A stretch of 64,000 nucleotides of DNA from Tetrahymena thermophila SB210 (taxonomy: Eukaryota; Ciliophora; Oligohymenophorea; Hymenostomatida; Tetrahymenidae). The DNA is taken from positions 496,001 through 560,000 of the forward strand of contig NW_002476544.1 of NCBI RefSeq assembly GCF_000189635.1, read 5' to 3'. Position numbers and translations under genes: made by a program. This document shows positions 1 to 10,599 of this stretch, one piece after another (positions within the stretch are counted from its first letter, which is position 1; the number at the start of each line of letters is the position of its first letter). The notes under the pieces were generated by a model that did no database searches, had not been told where the DNA came from, and was given only the letters and a program-made list of their open reading frames with translations.

Positions 1-1283
1 AAGTTGACTGAAGAAGAAAAGAAAGCTCTTTTTAAGCCAATTTCTAAAATAAATGTTAAAACTGACAATAATCAAATTTAGCTTACTGATGAAGACTTCT
101 AGTTTGTTTAAAAAGCTGCTTATTACACTTTATATGCAAGATAACTTGGAAATTTGCGTGCTGATATTGCTAACACAGAATTCTTTTTAAAGGAATGCAA
201 AAACATTGTTGCTGCTAATCCTGGAAAAGTTATTTTGGAATATTTAAAGGGTGAAGAGTTAGTTGAGCAAGGTCTTAACCTAGCTCATGCTGTAGGTAAA
301 GGTTCAAAGAATCCTCCAATTGTAGCAAATTTAACTTACTTCGGTGATTAATCTCGTCCTAATGAAGTAGATATTGCTTTCATTGGTAAAGGTGTCTGTT
401 TTGATGCAGGTGGTCTCAACATTAAACCAACTGGTTTTATGGAAACTATGTATATGGATAAAGGAGGTAAATAAAATATTATTTTTAGAAATATTTTATT
501 GTATGCCAATTTATTTTAATATATTTTAATATTATTTAGGTGCTGTTGCAACTTTGACTTCATTTAGAGCTGCTGTAGAACTTGGTTTGAAGGTCAATTT
601 AACTGTTACTATTGGTTTGGTTGAAAATTTCCTCTCTAGCACAAGCTATAGACCTTCAGACATCATTAAGAGTCATAAAGGTTTGACTGTAGAAATTGGC
701 AATACTGATGCAGAAGGAAGATTAGTCCTTGCTGATTGCATGAGCTGGACTTAATAAAAACATAAGCCAAAAGTAATTTAAATAATAAATTTTATTTTAC
801 TAAAATAAAACTTTTTAAAATAGACAATGATTGAGTTATCAACTTTGACTGGAGCTTGTGTTGTTGCTCTTGGAGAAGAATAAGCTGGTTTGTTTACAAA
901 TGATGAAGCATTAAGTAAGGAACTACAAGAAGCTAGTAAAGTTAGTGGTGATAGTCTATGGAGACTCCCAATTACTGATGCCCACAGAGAAGCTATGAAA
1001 GGTACATACAGTGACTTAAATAATTCTGGCAAAACTAGATATGGAGGTGCCTCTTAAGCAGCTGCTTTCCTTGAAAGATTTGTAGAAAAGGATGTTAAAT
1101 GGGCTCATATTGATATTGCTGGTCCTGCAGAATCAAAATCAGATAAAGGTAAATAAAAATATGATTTCCTAAGTTATTTTAATTATAAAAATATTAAAAA
1201 GGATAATGGACAACAGGTATGACAGGTTTTGGAGTTTAATTACTTCTTCACTATTTAAAAAATTAGCAAAAGAAATGAAATGA
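1..1283 (+). CDS. Leucine aminopeptidase, M17 family (5' end cut off by window)
   Basis: Cytosolic metallo-aminopeptidase that removes N-terminal residues from peptides. Coding runs 1-466, 540-772, 824-1148 and 1202-1283, with three GT..AG introns (467-539, 773-823, 1149-1201), and ends at TGA 1281-1283. TAA/TAG codons within the exons must be read as Gln. The M17 signature NTDAEGRL is intact in exon 2. The other metal and catalytic positions are visible: Lys in [11 protein letters not shown], the Asp after it, Lys in LNIKPTG, Asp in YMDKGGA, and Asp, Glu and Arg of the signature. The core [12 protein letters not shown] and the C-terminal [11 protein letters not shown] block also match the family. 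The N-terminal domain lies to the left of the window. YMDKGG replaces the commoner DMGG form, a minor change. The gene converges on the sorting nexin gene. The family call is very secure. Confidence 0.95.
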
Positions 1284-2020
1284 AAGAATTAATTGAAATG
1301 AAAAATTTAATAAATATTAAAAATTTGATAAAAAAATGTGAATATTTATTTTGATTTAGTAAATAATAAGACACGTATCACTAATATATAAATAAATATT
1401 AGCAGCTTATAATTATAAATCTGGAATAAATGCCATTTCTGATTAAATGCTTTTCTTTTTTACTTTCTTCTTTTAGTTTTTCTAATATTTTATTAGCAAA
1501 TGTAAATATTTATATAAATTTGAAAATTATAAAATAAATAGAAATATAAAATTTAATAAATGCCATTTCTGATTAAATGCTCTTCTTTTTACTTTCTTCT
1601 TTTAGTTTTTCTAATATTTTATTAGCAAATGTAAATATTTATATAAATTTGAAAATTATAAAATAAATAGAAATATAAATAAATAAATAATATAATTTCA
1701 TTTAAATTTTGTTATTATTCAATTTATTCTTGTTTCTTTAAAAGTTTATAAAGAAGTACAAATATTTATTTGTTTATTTTAATTTGAATTAGTATTAAAA
1801 TATTTATGAGATATATATAAATAAATAGAAATAAATTTAAACAAATTTTAATTATAAATTTAGAAAAATTCCATTTATGATTGGATTTATTTTTTTTCTT
1901 ATATTCTTGATTTTAGTTTTATTAACATCAGAGAAAATTAAATATTATTTGAAATTATTTTAATTGTATTTGAACAATATTATTTGTAATTTTAATCATT
2001 CTTATTTTTCTTAAGGTTTG
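1284..2020. other. Convergent intergenic gap with repeats
   Basis: This is the 3'-3' gap between the aminopeptidase and sorting nexin genes. It is A+T-rich and contains a 130-bp tandem duplication (1425-1679) and a more diverged third relative near 1825-1990. No complete gene was recognised. Confidence 0.7.
1425..1679. repeat. Two tandem ~125-bp copies, period 130
   Basis: The segment beginning AATAAATGCCATTTCTGATT at 1425 recurs at 1555 almost unchanged to about 1679. One difference is a shorter T run in the second copy. A weaker third copy (CCATTTATGATTGG and similar blocks) lies near 1860. Read on the - strand, copy 1 gives a short open stretch ILEKLKEESKKEKHLIRNG. Copy 2 is shifted by one base after the shared part, so this may be a decayed, duplicated gene fragment rather than a working gene. 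Confidence 0.85.
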
Positions 2021-3960
2021 TCATTTTATTTAAAAATATTTGAGGTACTGAGGCTCCACAAAGTTAGGATCTTTTTTTAAAAAAATTAAGTTTATATAAA
2101 TTAGCTATGATTTAAAGGTTACCTCTTTATTTTATTCTTATAGATCACTCTTTAAGATAATAGTTAGTTATTCTAATTTCTCATTGAAATTCTTATAAAA
2201 ATAATTCTGATTATGGTTGAAATTAGCATAAAAGAACTTAAGTCTCTTTTCTTCTAATTTAATTTATTCTTTGCACTCCTCTATTTCACTCTTTATTTAA
2301 ATAATTTAATCAATTTACTAGAATAAAATTTGTTTTTTTATCATTACTTAGTTGAGAGAATTTTAGTGTTAGCCTAATTCTTTTTTAAGTTCATATATTT
2401 TTTTTAAAATTTCATCTCTTGACTGAATAATTTAAACACATAATTGCAGCTGTCCGACTAATTACTATTAAAGAATGAATATTCATCTTAATGAAAAACT
2501 AAAGCTTACTTGAAGAGGAAAGTAGAATTTTTAGGAAAACTCTCTGGCATGCTGAGATTCTCTAATTCCCTATAAATGTACTTTTTTATCTAAATTCTCA
2601 GGAATTTCATCTAACTTTTCTAAATTTTATTATATTCAAATATATTATTTATTGCTTTATAAATTATTTTAATCTTTATAATTTTTATCTAATGAAAATT
2701 TTCATTTTAAGCTACTATGATTGATAATAAATTTTAAATTTCTTCTATTTAAATGCATACTCTGCTACTTGATTACATTACAGAATTTTAAGAAAGTAAA
2801 ATTATTTTGACTCAAAAATCAGTAAAAACAATTTTTTACTAAAAACTTCTAAATTAAATTTTATTTATTTAGATTTATAAATTGCTTTTTTAAAAATGAA
2901 ATTTCATTATAAATAATAGATTACTTAGCTCTGAAAATATTGAGGATAGAGATGCCATGTTTTCTGCTTATCTTTTTTTGTTTTCTATAATTTAATTTAT
3001 GCTGTCTGAAATTTCTTTTAGCTTGTTGTAATTGTTTTAGTAATAGGTGAGGTAATTTTGAAACTCTTGATAAAATTCATCAGGAATTTTGGCTTCTATT
3101 TTTTGGGATCCTATTGCTTTATTAAATAAGCTAAATCCTAAGTTTACGATATTAGAAATAAAGCCTTCTTTTTTCTTTTCCTTTTGCTATCTTATTCCCA
3201 TAGAAAGATTCTTTTCCTATTCAAAAGTCTTAATAAAACAATATATTAATTAAAATATAATTCATTTCTTATTTTATGACTAAAAATTGAGATTTACCTC
3301 CTCGTTGTTCATTAAAAATATGTATAGTTACTTTGAAAATCTCAGCTCTTTGTGATTTAGCAGCTATTTTAAATATAGAGTGAGCAATTATCTTCTTTCT
3401 TACATTAATTCGCTCTTTATTTGATTTAAAAACTCAATTTTTGGATCTATTTTTGAAAAAATTCCTTTTTATGGAAGCGCAGGTAAAAAATACCCAGGAA
3501 AATTGTAAAGCAATTCCTCGTGAAGCCATTCAAAATCACTAAATCTACGACTAACTATTGTTTTTTCGTCTTTGCTCTTGCTTGTTACTAAATAAGTATG
3601 ACTTTCTAATATATAGCTATTTATAATGATTAAGTTTGTAAAAACTTAAAAAATTATTTTATTATTTATTTACAAATCTCTTTGAATATCTCCATCAGCT
3701 ACATCAACTTCTCTTTCTATCATTAACTAGTTAACTTATAATTTCAAAGCTTTTAAATGCTTTTCATCATTTTTTTTATCATCTTATTCTGATTGCTATT
3801 AAATTTTAATCTTCTATGACTTTTGTTACTGATTCAGTAATTACTATTACTGCTGCTTTATTTGCTGCTCTTTTAAATATTCGTCTGTTTACTCTTCTTC
3901 TGTTTAAACAATATCATAATCATCATTTGAATCCGATAAACTATTTCCAATCTATTGCAT
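2021..3960 (-). CDS. PX-BAR sorting nexin (SNX1/Vps5-like)
   Basis: Sorting nexins of this class bind phosphoinositides through PX and curve endosomal membranes through BAR, in retromer-type sorting. The start is the first ATG (3960) after an in-frame TGA. A Q-rich, acidic N-terminus leads into a PX domain in exon 1 (3960-3298), with SRRFSDFEWLHEELLYNFPG, the proline-containing loop PALPQKGIFSKIDP and ERRQLLTLYLKQLLNHKEL. An intron (3297-3229) follows. The BAR part begins NIVNLGFSLFNKAIG and ends in coiled coil (QSRDEILKKIYELKKELG, IDQIIQIKSEIEECKEQIK). A 45-nt intron after FYFPLQ restores frame to QLVGQLQLC. A last small exon gives EYLKYFQIK and TGA at 2021. Splice sites in the middle of the BAR region (about 2640-2900) are uncertain. 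Confidence 0.86.
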
Positions 3961-4575
3961 TTTATTTACAAAGTATTTATTTTTACCTCTACTTATATTA
4001 CTTATTTATCTTTTTATTATAATCTAAATTTTAGCAGAAATTTTTTTTGCAAATAATTTTTATCAATAACAAGAAAGCAGCATTAAAATTTGATTAAAAA
4101 CCAAACAAGATAAATAAATTTAAAATAGATATCACTTTCATGTTGTACTTATTTACTTTGATATTTATAATTTAAAATATCTTTCACTTCTTTTTTAACA
4201 AATTGATTTAAGATCAGAAATATTTGATTAGGATAGGTAGTAGAAAAATTTAAATATTCTAATTAAAAAACAATAAATAATTTAAGTTAATTTTAAGAAA
4301 AATTTAACATTTCCTAAAATATAATAAACAATTAATATAAAATTTATTTTTTTAAAAGGATTTAATTGAGAAAAAAATAAAAAATTATTTCCTCTTGAGA
4401 AAATTTTAGGGTTAAAAAAATCGAAGAGACTAGTTAATAATTGATAATTTTTTAGTACATAATTACTTTATTTAAAATTTAATGAATTGATAAATTAATT
4501 AATTAAATAATTTAAATAAATTATGTAATCAAGTAAAATTGTATAAATATACTTACTATTTTTATTTTTTACAAT
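3961..4575. other. Intergenic, nothing recognised
   Basis: A+T-rich gap between the 5' end of the sorting nexin gene and the 3' end of channel A, so it should hold the sorting nexin promoter. No motif or gene was recognised. Confidence 0.6.
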
Positions 4576-7500
4576 TCAAAATTTTTTTGAAATGCTTTGT
4601 CTTCCTGCAAAAGAAGGCTACTGCAATATAATTTTACTTAAACGAGTTTCTCTAATTTTATAAATGCTAGCTTTTGAATCATGCCTTAGTTTGTTGCTTT
4701 TTTAAGGAATCTATTTCTTAAGTAACTATGTTTATTTATTATTGTACTTTACTAGGACATTTTCTATATTGCCTTATGGAAAATATATTTCATAGCTCTT
4801 TAGAGCATCTATGTCGTCTTCTTCATCTAATTCTATTATACCATTCATCTGCCTTTATATTTCAGAGTTCCAAACTAGCTATTTTCTATAAATAAGTAAA
4901 TTAATGTCCATTTCACAAGTATTCCTTTTAACTATTTCTTCGTTTACAGGGAAAAACTGATTTTTATCTCCATAGAATCCTGTTTTACCTTTTTCAAAGT
5001 TAACTTTTTCAGCTTTCTATTTTAAACTACTTGTGATGGACAGCTTTTTTCTATTGTTTTATATATTTCTGCTTGATTACATCTTTTCTTCTTTTTAATT
5101 AGCAGAGTTGATTTCATAATCGCTATTAGCTGCAAGGTAAGGAATATAAGTAGTCTTTTTTTTCTTACTTAATTCTACTATGCTACTAGTTTTATTTTCT
5201 AAAATAGGATTTATAAGCTTGTTGTCTTACATAAATTTAATGTAGCTTATCAAATTTTGAGTATTTAATTAAATTATTTATTCATTTTGCATTTGCATTT
5301 CATAGCTCTGCCTTACTAAAGATTCTTTTAACTTTGCTACTGAAGATCCTTTGTTGATTGTTATTTTTCTTTAACTTTACATTTCTTCTGCTTGAGTTTG
5401 ATAATAATTTAAATTGTTGTTTTAATACACATTTTAGTTATTATCTATTATTAATACTTGCTTACTTAACAAACTTTTACGTTTTGTTAATTTCCTTTGT
5501 CCATCTCTGATTTTAGCTTCTGGCGAGAAAATATCTAGCTCAATACTTGGTTATTTTTTCACTTAGTTTTTTTTAAATAAGTGTCCATGCCTTCTTAAAG
5601 GCGAATTTATTTAGTTGCTTGAAAAAGATTCTTCATACAAAGGAGATATTCTATAAGGAGAATCATCTTACATAAATTAAGCTTTATGAGCTCTTATTTC
5701 TGCTAAATAATTATTAACAGCCATATTTTTTCTATGAATTATTGATTAAGAAGGAAAAGTCTATGAATTATCTATATCTTCTTCTTTAAGATACTCAAAT
5801 TAATTAGAAATTTATCTGTTAGAATAGTTTTGATCGTTATTTTATGACATTTTCAAAGGGCTTTTTTTATTATAAGTGTTTTGATCTTAATATTCTAATT
5901 TTGAATTATTCGAATCCTCATCTTTGTTTAATAATTTATTTTAGTTTTGAATTTCTAAAATAATATTCTAAGTAAACGAAACAGAGGGAAGAAACTAATC
6001 ATCCTTTTATTATACTGAATCTTAATTATTTATTTGTTATATTGAGCAATTATTATCATCAGCCTCAGGTAAAACTGAAAGATCGCTTTTACAAGGTTTT
6101 TTCACATTAATGCTACTTGTTTTAGAAAGTCCTATGTTTTAATTGCTCTAAAAAACTTCAATTTGAGATTCATTGTTATTTTCTGAGTCTAATTTTTCAT
6201 ACTTCTTTAACTAGAGTTCTTGTATATTTTAAATTGATTGCTCTGATGTGATATCTATGTTTTCCTCTTTTACATTTAACTAATTTGAAAAATTATTTTA
6301 ATTATTAATGTTTCTATGACTACCAAAATGGCTACTGCTATTGTAATTATTCTAACTATTTTATTTTCGTTTATCTTTGGAGCTAAAGGTATTTATTGTA
6401 TATTTCTATTTTGCTGATTTACTTTGTTCCAGTTTATCAGAAGAATTCTCATCACTATATTCTGATATTTAATTTATTGTATTTATTTCAAAGCCTTTAT
6501 TCTTTTAATTCTCCAAGATTTCATTAATTTCATCCAAAATTGACTCACTTTCTCCTCCTTCGTTTACTTTCTAATTCCAAAATTCTATTATCTCCATGTA
6601 AAATCTCTCAAGTTATTATAAAGCATTATATTTTTTTAATTTTCTTGAAGTAGGAAAACTATCTTAAGAACCAACAAACTATTTGAACTCTCTCTAATTA
6701 ACAGAAGCCACCAAATGAACAGAAGGACATTATTGTAAGTAATGATTATAGTCACCACAAGAAAAGCATTTAGTCTCCAAAAATGATATTTGCTTATAAA
6801 GAGAAATACTATCTCTAATGTAGCAAATCTTCTCCTTTTAATTTTTTATTACAATTTAATATATATTTTAAATAATTTCATATTTACATAGTCCTTTGGA
6901 TACTTTTAAAGGCAGTTGAAGAAATCAATTCTTTTGATATATGACAAATTCAAAAAAGTTTTAGCTTTTGCTGTGTAAGGATTTGGGTTATCAATAAAAA
7001 AACCAACTTATCCAAAGAAATCTTTTTTCTATAATAAAATTTAATAATAAATAATACCATTTATAATTCTCATAAATTTTTTACTTTTAAGATTCTTAAA
7101 GTTGTTTCTTAGCTAGTAGAACTATCACTTTAATATTGCTTTGTTATATTTACTTCTCCACTCCATATGAAATACAAATTATCTTCTCTATCACCTTCAT
7201 TAAAAATAACTTCTCCAGGAAAATACTTTTTTTGATGAAAAATTAAAGATATTTCTTGCATACATTCTAGGCTTAATTTAGAAAAAATGTAATGCTTTCC
7301 CAGAATCTATTTGTTTACATCAAGTAAAACCTCCTCTTTAAGAATTTATGGCAAATTCTCAATCATATCTGCTTGCATAAAGGATTTTCTCTCTTCCACT
7401 TTTTTTTGATATTCAAAATATTTTCTCACTTTGTGTTAGAGTGTAATGCTAATCCCTTTATTATTCATTTCTCTATTAATTATTTACATATTTCTGTTAA

Positions 7501-9749
7501 AGTCTTTCTTCTTTTTCTCTAAATCTTTAACAATTTCACTTATTTATGAGAAAGTGTAGCCAAATATCGCACATGCTATCACACTGACAACAAGAATAAA
7601 AGATTTTTCAGCTTTTTACAATCAATTGTTAAATATTAAGTATTTTTGTCAATTAAATTACTTATTGTCTTTGGTGTTATATCTCCATACCCTATTGTTG
7701 TCATGGTTATTAAACAAAAATAGAGACTATTTAAATACTATTCTTAGAAATTAGCGTACTGCAGATTGTAATATATGATCCAGCTCTGACCTGACTACGT
7801 TAATCCAATTTTCAAGAAAATACAGCAAATAATGTGAGCTATAAAAAAAATAAAAAATTAAAGCTTAAATAACTTGAATAAATTAGACATGGTGTCATTT
7901 AATCTAAATTTTGACTCCAACTCTTCTAATTTACTACCGATATCACTGATTTTTAAAAAAACCACGTAATTAAAATAAATAAGAGGATTATCTTAATCGT
8001 CATTTATAGAAAGCATCAAAAATACAAATATCAATATATCTTTGCTAATAAAATAACAGTTTTTGTAATTAAATTTATAAAAATAAAACTTACATCAAAT
8101 TTTTATACTACTTTTTGAGTATTTAAGCCCTGTCTTTAATGACTAATCCATTTTTAAAAATTCCCTATGAATATTATTTATATGTTTAATTAACTTTCTT
8201 TAAAAAAAATAATTTACAGAATTAAGATTAACAAATATTTCAAGTAGAAGAATCACTAAACAAATTTTTATGCAAAGAGCATATTAATTAAAATGTTCAG
8301 GAAAGAGCTCTAAAAAAACGTGATAAAGAGGAACATAAGCTATAAAAGCTATGTTAAAAAAAACCATGAATATGTCCCATGCTAATTTAAAAAAAGATTC
8401 CTTTAATTTTATTTAATTAAAATGTTACTAAAAATAATGAAATTTAATAATTTTATAATCATTACTGGCTATATTATGTAAGAAAGCAACTTAATATGAG
8501 ATATTCTATCAATGAATTTATCAACTATTTATTAATAAATTTTCAGATTTTATATGTATAAATAAAGTTTTCAAAATAGAATAAATAAGATTGAAATTAA
8601 ATGAATTATAGTATTTAATTCAAAAAAGTATTATTCTCTGTAAAAAATTATGCCATTTAATTTATTCAAAATAAGAAATTTATCTAAAAAGTTTATTGAT
8701 CTTAAATTCATTTCTACAAAAAAAGAAATAAAATTGTTGAATATTAAAAAACTAAACTTTAATCTTCACAATCTATTATGCAGAAAATAAATGAAAAATA
8801 TGTATAGATAGATTTAACAGCTTAAAAGGATAATTAGCATTTTGTATGTATGTATACCTTTGAATTAATTTCTTGTAATTCTCAAAATAAAAAATAATCA
8901 AATATAATAAAAAAAATTAATTATACCTCCAATTCTGTAAAACAATTTTTGGGTTATAGTTCTGTCCTATTTTTTAAATATACTTTTTAATAACTTAAAA
9001 AATGATAGCCAAATAAATTCTAAAATTACATTTAAATTGAAATATCCACTTTCGAAATAGTAGTCATAGCTTGAAGATGCATCATTTATCAGCGAAAACT
9101 AAGGCTTGGATAAGGCTTTAAATAAAAGACTTCTTGATTTTTTTTTAATATTAGACATAAACTTCTTAACATTTTTTATAACTAAAAACTCAATTCCTTT
9201 TTTAATGATAAATTTCTTTGCTTATTGTTGTTATAAGTTAGAACTATCATACATTCCATATTAACTTATTTCAAATTTCTCACTTTATGTTTTATTATTA
9301 CTTTATAATTTACTTAGTTAAAGATTATGCTTTAAACTTTAAATATTGTTTTTGTTTAATGTGTCATTTTTTATGCGATCATTATCCCCTTTTTTCTAAT
9401 CTCTCTTATCGAATAGCTAAAACTAACTATCTTTGTTAATTTACTAGCTATATGACAGATTTAATATATCTTTATCAATAGAAAACATAACAGGACTATG
9501 AGGAGACATTAATATTTGATCTCTAGTCCTGTCTTAATTTTCTTAGCTTTTAATTTAAGATTTGTAGGCCTAATCATTATTAATCACATTTTGTTAATTA
9601 TTTATAAAAATGTTTTTGGCTTCTTCTTTTCTGAAAGTATTTTTTTCATCCTACAAGTTATTGTTTTTGATTGGCAAGTCCTTTTGTTTTTAAATATCTT
9701 AATTGCTATATTTTATACTCGATCTTTCTTCACTACATGATTCACTCAT
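4576..9749 (-). CDS. K+ channel A: 6TM, cNBD-like fold, CCHC zinc knuckle
   Basis: Putative plasma or ciliary membrane K+ channel of the EAG/CNG/HCN superfamily. ATG 9749 is the first after an in-frame TGA. Exon 1 (9749-9030) is Q/N/S-rich. S1-S2 is near 8390-8200 (DIFMVFFNIAFIAYVPLYHV). S4 equivalent: FLKISDIGSKLEELESKF. S5: FIFFIAHIICCIFLKIG. The selectivity filter TMTTIGYGDITPKT has GYGD at 7681-7692 and is followed by an intron, S6 (VVSVIACAIFGYTFSQISEI) and a C-linker ending ENLPQILKEEVLLDV. The cNBD-like fold has FPGEVIFNEGDREDNLYF and FGQVGFFIDNPNPYTAKA, without the cassette Glu and Arg. After intron 6887-6835 comes the CCHC knuckle CFSCGDYNHYLQQC. A long low-complexity tail ends in the module DEEDDIDALKSYEIYFPQGN. 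TGA is at 4578-4576. Ligand, gating and physiological role are not known from sequence. Confidence 0.9.
6727..6768 (-). other. CCHC zinc knuckle of channel A
   Basis: CFSCGDYNHYLQQC fits CX2CX4HX4C exactly. It lies about 20 residues into the exon after the cNBD-like domain. The equivalent sites in the other channels are 12694-12735 (B), 18509-18550 (C), 30639-30680 (D), 36352-36393 (E), 42491-42532 (F), 47962-48003 (G), 53577-53618 (H) and 59429-59470 (I). Confidence 0.9.
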
Positions 9750-10599
9750 TTTACTGGAACCTCACAGCTTTTTAAAAAATAAATAATTAATATAAATTTT
9801 AAAAGTAATAGATCAGACTCAATATATTACTAATTAAGAGTTTTATAGTAAATTAATTGAAATTGAATATTTTTAAAGCTTTTTAAACTAAGTAATTCTT
9901 CTATATTATCATTTAACATTTTAGTAGGATTATTTCAATTATTAATTTAATAAATAAATTTTGTTGATTTTATTTTTAATGCTAAAATTTGCAAAATCAG
10001 CTTCAATTATTTAATAGCAATAAATATAAAAATTAAATTTATATTTATATCATAAATTAATAAAAAAACTTATTTTATTTCAACAAAAAAGAATAGCTCA
10101 TTTTTTATAAATATATTTTTTTTATTTAAAAAAATTATATTAATTAATATTAATATTACTTTCCTTTTATAAATAATGGTCTAGTAAAGATTATTAAATT
10201 AATGAATTTAATTTTATCAAATAATTAATTGAATTAAAACTTACAAAAACTTTGATATTTAATGAAAAAATTAGTTAAATTAACAAGTATTTTCAAATAC
10301 ATAAATAAAATATTATCTTTTAGCATATAAAAAATAAAACTTTGACTTATGTTTATATATATATATATATAGGTTTTATTTGTAAAAATTATACTATTAA
10401 ATAAATTTAAGGCTAATCCTTTTGACCACGCTTTAATGCTAGAATTATTAATTCAAGAAAATCATAAAAAATCATGAAAATTAATGAGGATTTACATTAT
10501 AAATGCCAGAATAAAATGCTAATTGTGGATTTTTTATAAAATTTAAAGTACAAAATAAAATTAATAATAGTCAATTATTTAATTTCTTTTAAATCTTGT
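9750..10599. other. Intergenic A/B, with a TA repeat
   Basis: Spacer between the 5' end of channel A and the 3' end of channel B. It holds a perfect TA dinucleotide run at about 10354-10372 and otherwise only A+T-rich sequence. The promoter of channel A should lie here, but no motif was recognised. Confidence 0.6.

Noticed and set aside
778..1032. - strand open stretch of 84 codons
   Set aside because: Antisense of aminopeptidase exon 3, which matches the M17 family clearly.
3816..4022. + strand open stretch of 68 codons
   Set aside because: Antisense of the Q-rich N-terminus of the sorting nexin gene and its 5' flank.
6985..7012. Sequence resembling the Tetrahymena chromosome breakage sequence
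   Set aside because: Only a partial match (AAACCAACTTATCC), and it encodes the conserved GFFIDN stretch of channel A. No full 15-bp breakage sequence was seen in the window.
9516..9740. + strand hydrophobic open stretch
   Set aside because: It is the antisense of the Asn/Lys-rich N-terminus of channel A. Antisense of AAT/AAA codons yields Ile/Phe-rich false membrane segments.
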